From: Sphingomonas asaccharolytica NBRC 15499
GTDB lineage: Bacteria > Pseudomonadota > Alphaproteobacteria > Sphingomonadales > Sphingomonadaceae
Direction: 5' to 3'
Length of the DNA: 64,000 bases
NCBI RefSeq assembly: GCF_001598355.1
Contig: NZ_BCYU01000004.1
Span: 40,591 to 104,590, forward strand
The notes under the pieces were generated by a model, which was not told the origin of the DNA, searched no databases, and saw only the letters and a list, made by a program, of their open reading frames with translations. The translations under genes and the position numbers were made by a program. Shown in pieces: positions 26,003-35,220 of this stretch (positions within the stretch are counted from its first letter, which is position 1; every line of letters starts with the position of its first letter).

Positions 26003-26952
26003 CCCCGGACTTCTTGGGCGATGATTTCGTCAACGGCGCGCTGCACGGCCTCACGAGATCCCATCGACGGGGACCAGCCGGTCCCAAGCAGGCGCTCGAC
26101 CGAATAGCGGAAGCGCGGCACGTCGCCGACCCATCCCCGGTTGCCTTCCCCGAAATGGATGTCCGCCGCCGGGCACTGGCGATCGCGGACACGCTCGGCA
26201 ATCTCCCGCACGGTAATGCCGTCGTCGATCGGGCCGACGTTAAATACCGCGAATCTCTCGCCAAGGTCACGGATGTGCAGCATTGCCCGGACCAGATCGT
26301 CCACGTGCAGATAAGCCTTTTGCTGCGATCCATCGCCCAGCACCTCGAGCCGTTCGGGCGTCCGTTTGAGCTTGCCGACAAAGTCGAGGATCACGCCGTG
26401 AGTCGCCGGGGTACCAATGACGTTCGGAAAGCGGCAAATACTTGCCTTGCCGAGGTAAGCTTCATGCGCGGCGCGGATCTGAGCTTCGGACGCCAGCTTC
26501 ATCGCACCGTAATTCGAGATCGGTTGAAGCGGCCCGATATTCTCGTGGATCAGATCGTCGCCATGATCGCCATAGATCGCCGAACTCGACGCAAAATGCA
26601 GAACGGGGATGGACCGACGCTTCATCACGTCGAGGATGGACGCGGTCGTGAGGAAGGTCTGCCGCAGATCGACCCGATAGTCGGCGACGCCCGCCGGGAT
26701 GTCGGAATTGGCCGCCAGGTGCCAGATCTCGTCCACCTCAAGCTCGCCCACCGCCTGATCGAGCGCCTCGGGGTCGGAACAATCGGCCTCCCGAAAAGAA
26801 AAGCCGGCATGCGCGCGCAACGGCGCCATCGCCGACAAAGTACCGCGCGAAAGGTCGTCGACGACAACAACCTCATGGCCCAGTTCTAGCAGAGCCGCGG
26901 CAAGGTTGACGCCGACAAAGCCTGCGCCGCCTGCGATCAGATGAAGGGACAC
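25999..26952 (-). CDS. NAD-dependent epimerase/dehydratase (possible GDP-heptose-modifying SDR)
   Basis: The 317-residue extended SDR has the NAD loop GGAGFVG near residue 8, VVVDDLSRG after strand 2, WHLAANSDIPAG, the serine triad FASSSAIYGDHG and the YGAMK active site near 153. It resembles UDP-glucose 4-epimerase-type enzymes. Its four-base overlap with the HddC-GmhB gene suggests that it acts on GDP-heptose or another sugar in the same pathway, for example as an epimerase. The specific reaction cannot be determined here. Confidence 0.8.
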   Translation of the reverse strand: MSLHLIAGGAGFVGVNLAAALLELGHEVVVVDDLSRGTLSAMAPLRAHAGFSFREADCSDPEALDQAVGELEVDEIWHLAANSDIPAGVADYRVDLRQTFLTTASILDVMKRRSIPVLHFASSSAIYGDHGDDLIHENIGPLQPISNYGAMKLASEAQIRAAHEAYLGKASICRFPNVIGTPATHGVILDFVGKLKRTPERLEVLGDGSQQKAYLHVDDLVRAMLHIRDLGERFAVFNVGPIDDGITVREIAERVRDRQCPAADIHFGEGNRGWVGDVPRFRYSVERLLGTGWSPSMGSREAVQRAVDEIIAQEVRG

Positions 26953-26966
26953 GTATGGACCTCGTT

Positions 26967-29285
26967 TCAGACTTGGTGAAAACTATCCGCCATAACAGCG
27001 GGGGAGTTGCGCCTATCGAGCGCCATGTCACGTTGCGATGGCGAATTCTCTCTTTTCCCGATCCGTTCCAGGATCAACGATTCGACGCGCCTTGCCATAG
27101 CCTCTTCGCTCGGAAAAGAAGCGACAAATTCCAGCCCCGCGCGGCTCCGTAGGGCACATTTCCCGGCATCGTCCAGCAACGCGGCCATATCGCACGCCAT
27201 TCGGACCGGATCGGCATCGGCCAGCAAGGCGACATCCCTGCGCCAGCCATAATTTACTTCATTACCCGGGCGATCGAGATCGACCACCGGCAGGCCGCAT
27301 GCCATCATCTCATAGGGAACGAGGCTGGGGTTGGTCGTCGAGAATACCAGCCCGGCGGCGGAACTCGCATACAGGCGCGCCAGATCTTCCAGCGTCGGCA
27401 CCTCGTCGAGATAAGTGACCGGATAGTCCTGCGGATGCTTTCGGGCATTGTTCGAGCCGAAGAACATGATCTCGTAATCAGGCCTCAGGCGATGGAACTC
27501 GCGCAATGCCATCGTACCGATAAGGAAACAACGGCGCGCCATTTCGGGCTTGGCAAAGAACAATATCCTCTTGCCCCGCTGTGTTTTACCGGCCGCTTCC
27601 GGGACATACACAGTACGGTCGATCGGGAACTGGAACGAATCCGCTTCCATGCCATAGTCGCGCTTCAGGATGTCCACGCACCAGGGGCCGGACGTTATCG
27701 CGTAGAGATCCCTGCGATATGTATTCTCCGCCAGGATATATTCGGACCCCATCGGATAGAATGCAGGTTCGAAATCCTGCACAAAATAGATGATCTCACC
27801 CACCTGCGATTTGACCGACTCGGCCAGCGCGACAGTCGACCAGTGCGTTGCCATCAACACGTCTTCGTCGTCGACGTTTCCGGCAAACCGGTTCACTGGG
27901 CCCTCGAATGGAAAGAAATGTTCGCGCACAGTCCGACGCAGTTCGGATTTCGACATCGGCGTGTCCGAAAAATAGAGTCGCACGTCATGCCCGAATTTTT
28001 CCAGGTAATAAGCGGCGCGCAGGATATTGCGGTGCCCGCCGCCGCCGATGATCACCCCGGGCAGGATCCAGCCGATCCGGAGGCGCCCGCCTTCCGACTG
28101 GACACGCGCGGCCATCGGCTCATCCAGCCCATAAGCCGCGAGCGCACTGCGCGCCGCAACCGCAGTGGAGAAATGCTCGACGGCCACAGCGGCGGCTGCG
28201 CGGCCGATCGCTTCGCGCACCGCTGGTGATTCTATCAACCGGTCGAGCTTGTCCTCCCATTCCTGCCAGGTGGATGCGAGAAACCCGGTCGTGCCATCCT
28301 GGATCGCCGCGGCGAAGGGCGCCGTACGGCTGGCGACCGTCGGGACTTCGACGGTCGCCGCCTCGAAGAATTTGAGCTCGCTTTTGCCTTCGGAGAACAG
28401 GTTGCCCTCTTCGAGCGGGGCCAGATTGATATCGCACTCCGACAGGCTGCGCAGCATGTCGAGCATCGGCATGAAATCGGCACGTTCGATCCGGTCGGCG
28501 AACGGTGCCCAGCTTTCATCAAGGTCAAGCAGGCCGACGAGACGGAAGCGGACGGTCGGATGGCGGCGCATGACCGCCTGCAGCGCTGGTGCGCATTGCA
28601 TGAAATCCCGTGCGTGAGTCCTTGAGCCCGAGAAATAGCAGATACGAACCACTGTCCCATCACGCACACGGCCCGTGACCAGATCGCCGGCCAAGGTACG
28701 CTGCGCCCGATTTACGGTATTGCGCACGACGAAGGCGTCGCGGCCGAGCGCTGTCATCCTGTCGCGCAGGAATTCGGTGGGGGTGGTCGCCCGGTCGCAC
28801 GCGAGCAGCAAACTGCGGTGCTCCAGGACGCCCTTCCCATAATCGGCCTTCCCGCCTTCATCGAGCTCGGCCACGCCGGCGATGTCACCGATGATCGACG
28901 GTTCGAACACATAGTCGTCGACGTCGAAGATCGTCCTGATGCCGTTCGCGCGGCAGTATTTGAGCAGTTCGGTGATGTGCGCCTTAGGATCGTAACGCAC
29001 GCGAAAGAAAACGATAACGCGCGGGCGCATCTTGCGGGCGATGATTTTGCGGCCATCCCCGATCAGGAGCGCCTGTGCGGAATAACCCCATTCCTCGAGC
29101 CCCTCGATCAGGTTGTAGACCCGGTAGCGCTTGGATTCGCCTTCCCAGCATCCGATCAGGAAAAGAACGTCGCAAGCCGGCGTGGCAGCGGGACTCAGCA
29201 ATCCGCCGATCTGTCGCCCCACCTTGCGGAGTTGGCGCGCCACATAACGTCCAGCGGACTTCACTCTGATGTCAGGCATGCGCAT
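26967..29285 (-). CDS. Two-domain glycosyltransferase (WsaF-like), paralog of 13943-16171
   Basis: The 772-residue protein has the same two-half plan as the protein at 13943-16171. The first half begins near residue 39 with VLFLIGCWEGESKRYRVYN and contains FDVDDYVFEPS and FSEGKSELKFFEAA. The second half begins near 400 with RIGWILPGVIIGGGGHRNI and contains IYFVQDFEPAFYPMGSEY, SGPWCVDILKRDYG, FPIDRTVY and TNPSLVPYEMMACGLPVV. The two halves probably transfer two different residues of the repeat unit. It overlaps the upstream 968-residue transferase gene by 25 bases. The donor sugar is unknown; rhamnose-type donors are possible by analogy with WsaF. Confidence 0.82.
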   Translation of the reverse strand: MRMPDIRVKSAGRYVARQLRKVGRQIGGLLSPAATPACDVLFLIGCWEGESKRYRVYNLIEGLEEWGYSAQALLIGDGRKIIARKMRPRVIVFFRVRYDPKAHITELLKYCRANGIRTIFDVDDYVFEPSIIGDIAGVAELDEGGKADYGKGVLEHRSLLLACDRATTPTEFLRDRMTALGRDAFVVRNTVNRAQRTLAGDLVTGRVRDGTVVRICYFSGSRTHARDFMQCAPALQAVMRRHPTVRFRLVGLLDLDESWAPFADRIERADFMPMLDMLRSLSECDINLAPLEEGNLFSEGKSELKFFEAATVEVPTVASRTAPFAAAIQDGTTGFLASTWQEWEDKLDRLIESPAVREAIGRAAAAVAVEHFSTAVAARSALAAYGLDEPMAARVQSEGGRLRIGWILPGVIIGGGGHRNILRAAYYLEKFGHDVRLYFSDTPMSKSELRRTVREHFFPFEGPVNRFAGNVDDEDVLMATHWSTVALAESVKSQVGEIIYFVQDFEPAFYPMGSEYILAENTYRRDLYAITSGPWCVDILKRDYGMEADSFQFPIDRTVYVPEAAGKTQRGKRILFFAKPEMARRCFLIGTMALREFHRLRPDYEIMFFGSNNARKHPQDYPVTYLDEVPTLEDLARLYASSAAGLVFSTTNPSLVPYEMMACGLPVVDLDRPGNEVNYGWRRDVALLADADPVRMACDMAALLDDAGKCALRSRAGLEFVASFPSEEAMARRVESLILERIGKRENSPSQRDMALDRRNSPAVMADSFHQV

Positions 29286-32167
29286 TCCCGGATGACCTCA
29301 TTCCATGATGATAGCATGGCGTCATAATCCGCGATCTGGGCAACATGCGCCGTGCCATCCCGGCCGAGCCGATGACGCAAATCGGCATCCTGTGCCAATG
29401 TCGACAGCAGTGATGCCAGTGTGGCGGTTTCGCCAGCCGGATAGAGCAGCGCCGACCGCCCCTCTGCCACCAGTTCCGGAACACCATCGACCCTCGACGC
29501 GACGACAGGGAGGCCGAACCACATCGCTTCCATCAGAACGCGTGGCGCGCTCTCACGCAACGAGGTACAGGCGAAGATATCGGCCGCCGCGTAATAAAGC
29601 GCAGTGTCGTCGACCGCACCGGTCAGCACCACTCGGGCCGCGAGGCCGCTCGGCAACGCATCGCGCGCCACGGCGAGAGCGCGCGCATAGTTCGCCTCGA
29701 CCGGCGCGCCGACGATCAGAATCCGCACCTTCGCCTGCAGCGCGCCATCAAGCCCTGCAGCGGCGCGTATGAGATCGCGCTGTGCCTTGCGCATGCAATA
29801 ACTGCCAAGCGATAGAATGCAGATTTCATCATCGCCGATCCCCAGCATCCTGCGCGCGTCCGCGCGCGCCCAGCGCTGCCGGTCGCTTGCAATCCGCTCG
29901 GGTGGTATCGCGTAACGGACGATGGCATCATTGCCTCGCAAAAAGAGCGGTGCGAATTCCCGTCGGGTCGCCTCGGCCACGAATGCGACCACATAGGCAT
30001 AAGCAAAAGCCGCGCGCGCGTGCGCTCGCTGCACAGGCGCATAACGCTTGAATACCTCGTTCCATCCCCCTCCTTCATGCTGCCACCAGACCGCGCCGAT
30101 CCCGGCTTCCCGGGCCGCCAGGACTGCTGGGAACATCTCGGTCGTATTGGCGAAGACCGCATCGGCGCCCAGTCTCTTGAGACGCGCGGCAAGATTGGTG
30201 ACGTGGATAGTGAATTTTTTGGCTCCGGCCTTGCGCGAAAGCGGCTCGAACTGTTCGACCGCTATCCCTTTTGCCCGATACGCATCGGCAAGCGGCCCAT
30301 CTTGCGGCGAGAGGATCGTCGCGACGATGTCGCCGCGTGCGCAAAGGCCACCGACAAGATCAAACAAGGTGGCCGGTGCGCCTTCGTGATCAAGGCGATG
30401 CGAGAAGAAGACGACCCGCATCGGCGTACCGGTAACTCTTGGGTAGCGGCGCGGCGCTGGGCGAAAGAGCCTTTCCCCGCCTGCGAGGTTTCGATTGTAT
30501 AAGGCGTCATGCGCATCGCCGACGATGGGCCTGCCCGAAAACGCCTCAACCTCGGCATCCGCGCCAGCAACCGCGACGACCGACCGACCGATGCGGTGCA
30601 TCGCCTCCGAGCAGGCGACACCGATACTGTACCAATCCTCAACCACCTCGTTGAAGGCATGCGAGTCGAGAAGGTATGTGCGACGCACCGCGAAACAATG
30701 GCCGGATATCGCCGACGTCTCATGGGCAACCCGGCCGAGATAAAGATAACCGGTGGCGTGGCCTGGACGCCCGGCAAAGGCCGGCGTCAGTGACGCCGTG
30801 CGCAACGGACTCACCAGCCCCGCCTCGACGATATACCCTTCGCGGTCAACGAGCCGCGCACCCGCCGCGCCGACACCGTCCAGCCCGGCATAACCGGCCA
30901 GCTGACCGCTCCAGTCCGACCCGATCGGCCGCGAACCGGGCGAGACGAAGATCAGCGTATCGCCGGTGGCTTCGCGGACGGCAGCATCTAGACGCGCCGA
31001 CAGCGTCGCATTGGCGGCACAGGCAACCCAGCGCAGATGCAACCCGGCGCGTATGGACGCCGCCTCGATTGCCGGGCTCGGGCCCGCGCCGGAATCGATG
31101 ACGAGCAACTCGGCCCCTGCCGGGCAGAGACCGGCAAGCGAAGCGATCGCATCGAGATCGGTCGGGCGTCCACTCCGCGTCGCGGTGACGATCGAGATTG
31201 TGCCTGGGTCGCTACGAAAGGTCAGGGCATGAAGCCCGATACGCTTCTCATGAGCCCAGTCCGGCCGACCGGCGGTCGCCGGGATGGAGCGCCGAGCCAG
31301 TGCCTCTTGCACCGCAGCTTCGCCTGCCGCGAAGCTTTGTGGCTTCTCACCCCCGCCCATCGCGGTCGACCCCGGCAGCACCCGCCAGTGATAGAGGACT
31401 TTCGCCACATGCCTGATGTTGCGGGCTAGCTCGGACGCTCGCAACGCAAAGTCGTAGTCCTGGCTTCCATCGAATGCTGGGCGCATGCCGCCAAGGCTTT
31501 TGAACAACGTCCGGCGTACCGCCATCGCATGGCCTAGATACATATAGGACAGCAGCAATACGGGCGACCAAGCCGGTTTGAACGCAGGCGCCGATAGCAG
31601 GCCGTCGATCTCGATCTTGTCATTGTCACTATAGACGAGGTCGCAGTCCGGATCCTCGGCAAAGGCAAGCGCGATTTCCGCAAGGGCGTCTGGCGTCAGG
31701 AGATCATCCTGATCGAGGAAGACCAGAATATCGCCGCTCGCAAGCATGGCGGCGGCATTGGTCGCAGCGGCGATGCCCCGATTCTTCGCTGCATGCGTGA
31801 CGACGATACGGCGATCGTGAGTTAGGTCAGCGAGCATCGCTGCAAGCTCTGGATCATTGCTACCGTCATCGGCAATGCAAAGCTGCCAACGTTCATGGAT
31901 CTGGGCTTGGACCGACCCGATGGCTTCGGCGAGCAGGTCCAGCGCTGGGCGATAAACCGGCATGACCACTGAAATACGGCCGAGTTCGCTAGAGCGGTTA
32001 GCAAGCGCAGCCACAAGGTCCGCTCGCGTTGCCGGAGTCAGCCGGTTCGCCGCACGCCATGCAGCATAGGGGTCTATCCGCTTTTGCAAGGGGCGCATCT
32101 GCGAAGGCAGGCGAAGCCGAGCAAGCGTCAACGCAACGCTAGCTCTTAACCTGTCACGCCATCGCAT
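29261..32167 (-). CDS. Three-domain glycosyltransferase (GT2, GT2-like, GT4)
   Basis: The ATG at 32167 lies 8 bases after the rmlB stop and gives 968 residues; a longer frame exists but would run into rmlB. Residues about 65-290 are a GT2 domain (ISVVMPVYRPALDLL, IADDGSNDPEL, metal-binding DQDD at 152-155, DYDFALRA). Residues about 325-560 have a second GT2-like fold (GTISIVTATRSGRP, LLVIDSGAG), but the expected acidic metal motif reads VSPGSRP, so this domain may be inactive. From about 585 a GT4 domain follows (VVFFSHRLDHEGAPATL, ESAPRVLMEAMWFGLPVVAS). Probably a capsule repeat-unit polymerising or assembling enzyme. Confidence 0.83.
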   Translation of the reverse strand: MRWRDRLRASVALTLARLRLPSQMRPLQKRIDPYAAWRAANRLTPATRADLVAALANRSSELGRISVVMPVYRPALDLLAEAIGSVQAQIHERWQLCIADDGSNDPELAAMLADLTHDRRIVVTHAAKNRGIAAATNAAAMLASGDILVFLDQDDLLTPDALAEIALAFAEDPDCDLVYSDNDKIEIDGLLSAPAFKPAWSPVLLLSYMYLGHAMAVRRTLFKSLGGMRPAFDGSQDYDFALRASELARNIRHVAKVLYHWRVLPGSTAMGGGEKPQSFAAGEAAVQEALARRSIPATAGRPDWAHEKRIGLHALTFRSDPGTISIVTATRSGRPTDLDAIASLAGLCPAGAELLVIDSGAGPSPAIEAASIRAGLHLRWVACAANATLSARLDAAVREATGDTLIFVSPGSRPIGSDWSGQLAGYAGLDGVGAAGARLVDREGYIVEAGLVSPLRTASLTPAFAGRPGHATGYLYLGRVAHETSAISGHCFAVRRTYLLDSHAFNEVVEDWYSIGVACSEAMHRIGRSVVAVAGADAEVEAFSGRPIVGDAHDALYNRNLAGGERLFRPAPRRYPRVTGTPMRVVFFSHRLDHEGAPATLFDLVGGLCARGDIVATILSPQDGPLADAYRAKGIAVEQFEPLSRKAGAKKFTIHVTNLAARLKRLGADAVFANTTEMFPAVLAAREAGIGAVWWQHEGGGWNEVFKRYAPVQRAHARAAFAYAYVVAFVAEATRREFAPLFLRGNDAIVRYAIPPERIASDRQRWARADARRMLGIGDDEICILSLGSYCMRKAQRDLIRAAAGLDGALQAKVRILIVGAPVEANYARALAVARDALPSGLAARVVLTGAVDDTALYYAAADIFACTSLRESAPRVLMEAMWFGLPVVASRVDGVPELVAEGRSALLYPAGETATLASLLSTLAQDADLRHRLGRDGTAHVAQIADYDAMLSSWNEVIRECACLTSE

Positions 32168-32175
32168 GGCCCGGT

Positions 32176-33231
32176 TTAGGCCTTGAGCCCGAGCCGCTTT
32201 GTGGCGCCGTGCCTCGCCAGGATCGGCTCCCACCACGCGCGATGATCGAGATACCAGCGCACGGTAGCGGCGATGCCCTCTTCGAACGAGACCTCAGGCT
32301 CCCAGCCAAGGTCCGTGCGAATCTTCCCAGCGTCGATCGCATAACGCTGATCGTGTCCCGGGCGGTCAGCAACGAACATGATCTGCTCGGCATAACCCTT
32401 GCCATCCGGACGCGGATGGCAATGATCGAGTTCGGCGCAGATCGCCCGCACCACCTCAATATTGCGGCGCTCTGCATTGCCGCCGACATTGTAGGTTTCG
32501 CCTGGGTTTCCGCGTTCAAACACGGCGCGCAACGCGCGGGCATGGTCCTCAACGAACAGCCAGTCGCGCACGTTGGCGCCGTCGCCATAGACCGGCAACG
32601 GTTCGCCCGCGAGCGCGCGAATGACGATCAGCGGGATCAGCTTCTCGGGGAAATGGTAGGGCCCATAATTGTTCGAACAATTAGTGACGAGCACTGGCAG
32701 GCCGTACGTATGCCCCCAGGCTCGAACGAGATGGTCCGACGAGGCCTTCGAAGCCGAATAGGGCGAACGCGGGTCGTAGGGCGTGGTCTCGACGAAGAAC
32801 CCTTGGTCCCCAAGCGACCCGAAGACCTCGTCAGTCGAGATATGATGGAAACGGAACGAAGCTCTCTGCCCGGCCGGCAGGCCGCGCCAATAACCCAGCG
32901 CCTGCTGGAGCATGGTGAACGTGCCAACCACGTTGGTCTGGATGAACTCAGCTGGTCCGTCGATCGAGCGGTCGACATGGCTTTCAGCGGCCAGGTGAGC
33001 GATCACATCGGGCTGAAATTCGGTAAACAGGCTAGCGAGCAAGACAGCGTCGCAAATATCGCCCTGAACAAAGCGATAGCGCGGACTGTTTGCGACCGGG
33101 TCGAGCGATTCGAGTACGCCAGCATAGGTCAGCTTGTCGAGAACCAGCACCTCATGCGCACTGTCCTGGATCAGATGACGCGCCAAGGCCGAGCCGATGA
33201 ACCCCGCCCCCCCGGTAACTAAGATCTTCAT
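32176..33231 (-). CDS. rmlB: dTDP-glucose 4,6-dehydratase RmlB
   Basis: RmlB turns dTDP-glucose into dTDP-4-keto-6-deoxyglucose. The 351-residue protein has the NAD loop [16 protein letters not shown] at the N-terminus, [26 protein letters not shown] with the catalytic Asp-Glu pair, the YSASK active site and the C-terminal [11 protein letters not shown] segment. These are diagnostic of RmlB. The ATG at 33231 has GGAGA upstream. The gene lies between rmlC and the large glycosyltransferase, all on the minus strand. Confidence 0.97.
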   Translation of the reverse strand: MKILVTGGAGFIGSALARHLIQDSAHEVLVLDKLTYAGVLESLDPVANSPRYRFVQGDICDAVLLASLFTEFQPDVIAHLAAESHVDRSIDGPAEFIQTNVVGTFTMLQQALGYWRGLPAGQRASFRFHHISTDEVFGSLGDQGFFVETTPYDPRSPYSASKASSDHLVRAWGHTYGLPVLVTNCSNNYGPYHFPEKLIPLIVIRALAGEPLPVYGDGANVRDWLFVEDHARALRAVFERGNPGETYNVGGNAERRNIEVVRAICAELDHCHPRPDGKGYAEQIMFVADRPGHDQRYAIDAGKIRTDLGWEPEVSFEEGIAATVRWYLDHRAWWEPILARHGATKRLGLKA

Positions 33232-33287
33232 TGTCGAGACATCTCCGGATTAGTCGGACAGGCAAAAGAAAATGGAGCAATCCATGT

Positions 33288-33860
33288 TCAGATCGCAATC
33301 TCCCGCAACGGACCAAGTGGGTTGCCGTCATAGGGAAACTCCACCGTCAGGCTGGACAGCGGCCGCAATATTGCGTCCTTGTCCGACAGGACTGGCGCCG
33401 AATCGATAACGGGCCAATCGATCCCAATGGCCGGGTCATCCCACGCAATTCCTCCTTCGCAATCGGCCGCGTAATAATCGTCTACTTTATAGGCGATCTC
33501 GCAATTCGGCTCGAGCGTCATGAAGCCGTGGGCGTAACCCGTCGGAATGAGCAATTGCTTCCCGTTGTCGGCGGACAGCTCCACCCCCGCCCATTGCCCG
33601 AAGGTCGGCGATTGGCGTCGGATATCAACCGCGACATCAAAAACGCGACCGCGAATGCTGCGCACGAGTTTGGCTTGCGCATGCGGCACTGCTTGAAAAT
33701 GCAGGCCTCGCACAGTGCCTGGCGCACGGGACAGCGATTGGTTGTCTTGGCGGAATTGTACATCGACACCTGCCGCCTTGAGCCGAGCGTCATTCCAGGT
33801 TTCACTAAACCAGCCGCGGGAGTCTTCAAAGCGGCGCGGGCAGATGATTAGCGGAGACAT
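33288..33860 (-). CDS. rmlC: dTDP-4-dehydrorhamnose 3,5-epimerase RmlC
   Basis: RmlC epimerises C3 and C5 of the RmlB product to give dTDP-4-keto-L-rhamnose. The 190-residue cupin has RGWFSETWN, RQDNQSLSRAPGTVRGLHFQ (catalytic His54), VRSIRGRVFDVAVDIR, PTGYAHGFMTL and a YKVDDYY segment, all typical. It is the first gene of the minus-strand operon that includes rmlB, the large glycosyltransferases and the heptose genes. The final reductase RmlD was not found in the window. Confidence 0.96.
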   Translation of the reverse strand: MSPLIICPRRFEDSRGWFSETWNDARLKAAGVDVQFRQDNQSLSRAPGTVRGLHFQAVPHAQAKLVRSIRGRVFDVAVDIRRQSPTFGQWAGVELSADNGKQLLIPTGYAHGFMTLEPNCEIAYKVDDYYAADCEGGIAWDDPAIGIDWPVIDSAPVLSDKDAILRPLSSLTVEFPYDGNPLGPLREIAI

Positions 33861-34219
33861 GAGCTCAATTCATCAGGGCGGCGATACGGCCGCGTGTTTC
33901 GGACGCGCCCTAATAAAGGCGATCCCTGGCGGGTCAAATTGCCGTTTGAGATTCCTGGATTTATCTTTGTCGACAACCTGTTGGATCAACCGCCCCGCCA
34001 TCCGGACCGTTTCTACGCACTCTGTCGCCTTCGCGTGCTCCCGTCGCGCTTCGAAAGACCAGCGGCTGTTTCGACCGGCTGAGTCTGCTTCCGCCGCGGA
34101 GCGCGGGGGCGCCATGCACCACATCCGGGCCGGCCCGATTGGGCAGCCGCCTGATTCTGGATCGTTGAACTCGGTTCAGCATTGTTGCCTTCCCGCGAAC
34201 TCGTCATCACAAAGCCGGG
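33861..34219. other. Intergenic region upstream of rmlC and the LysR gene
   Basis: About 360 bases separate the divergent rmlC and LysR starts. The promoter of the long minus-strand sugar operon should lie here. Short open frames on both strands carry no family features I can recognise, and no clear promoter or operator was identified. Confidence 0.45.
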
Positions 34220-35116
34220 ATGCGCATCAGCCGCGCCGATTTGGCGGACTTTGCCTATTTCCTTGCCTTGGCGAAGCATTGCAGCTTCCGCCGCGCCGGG
34301 CTGGAATTGGGCGTCACTTCCTCCGCCCTGAGCCATTCGCTGAAGGGTCTCGAGGCGCGGATCGGCGTACGGCTGATCAACCGGACCAGCCGCAGCGTGA
34401 CGCTCACTGCCGCCGGCGAGGACCTATACGCCGCGCTCACTGCGCCGTTCGACGCGATCGACACGGCCGTCGAGGGCCTGAATCGCCATCGCGACGAACC
34501 CACGGTCAACGTGATGGAACTCGCCAGTTCGCTGTTATTGTCGCCCGTTCTGCCCGTCTTCGTCGACCGTTATCCAGGGATCGCCATCGACATCACCGTG
34601 ACCAACCGGTTCGTCGATGTCGTGGCGCAAGGCGCCGATGCCGGGATCCGCTTTGGCGGTACCGTGCCCGAGGACATGATCGCTCAACGCCTGTCGAGCG
34701 ACATTCGCCGGGTCGTCGCGGGCTCGCCCGCCTATCTGGAGCGGCGCGGCACGCCTTCGCATCCACGCCAGCTATCGAACCATCGCTGCCTACGCATTCG
34801 GCTCGGCGACGAGAGCATCTATCATTGGGAGTTCGAGAAGGGCGACGATGTCATCGCGATGGAGGTGCCCGGCGCGATCAGCCTCGACCAAAGCCAGTTG
34901 GTGCTCGGCCTCGCGCTGGCGGGAACCGGGCTCGCTTATCTTCCCGAACCGACGGTCTCACCCTTGGTCGAGCGAGGGCTCCTCCGCCCAGTGCTTTCCG
35001 ACTGGGCGCCGATGGGTTCCGGTTTCCACATTTATTATCCGAGCCGGCGGCAACTGCCGGCGGGGCTGAGACTGTTGATCGATCTCATCCGCGAGCTCCA
35101 GCCGCTCGGTCTCTAG
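34220..35116 (+). CDS. LysR-family transcriptional regulator
   Basis: The 298-residue protein has an N-terminal winged helix-turn-helix (LADFAYFLALAKHCSFRRAGLELGVTSSALSHSLKGLE, cited only for the motif FRRAGLELGVTSSALSHS) and a LysR substrate-binding domain with RLINRTSRSVTLTAAG, GIAIDITVTNRFVDVV and a GTGLAYLPE segment. It most resembles the group that represses or activates exporter and oxidoreductase genes. It lies 104 bases before the MFS gene on the same strand, so it may control that gene and perhaps paoABC. The effector is unknown. Confidence 0.9.
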   Translation: MRISRADLADFAYFLALAKHCSFRRAGLELGVTSSALSHSLKGLEARIGVRLINRTSRSVTLTAAGEDLYAALTAPFDAIDTAVEGLNRHRDEPTVNVMELASSLLLSPVLPVFVDRYPGIAIDITVTNRFVDVVAQGADAGIRFGGTVPEDMIAQRLSSDIRRVVAGSPAYLERRGTPSHPRQLSNHRCLRIRLGDESIYHWEFEKGDDVIAMEVPGAISLDQSQLVLGLALAGTGLAYLPEPTVSPLVERGLLRPVLSDWAPMGSGFHIYYPSRRQLPAGLRLLIDLIRELQPLGL

Positions 35117-35220
35117 CTTGAGCGATCGATGAGCGGCGCTCACTGCTTCATTGCAGAGACTATTGCTAATCCAGGGCGGCGCTGACGCCTAAATAGCCCG
35201 CCTGATCGCCGGGCCGACCC

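Noticed and set aside
33873..34124. Short open frames between rmlC and the LysR gene as a possible transposase remnant
   Set aside because: No recognisable catalytic motif or inverted repeat could be found, so the region is left as unassigned.
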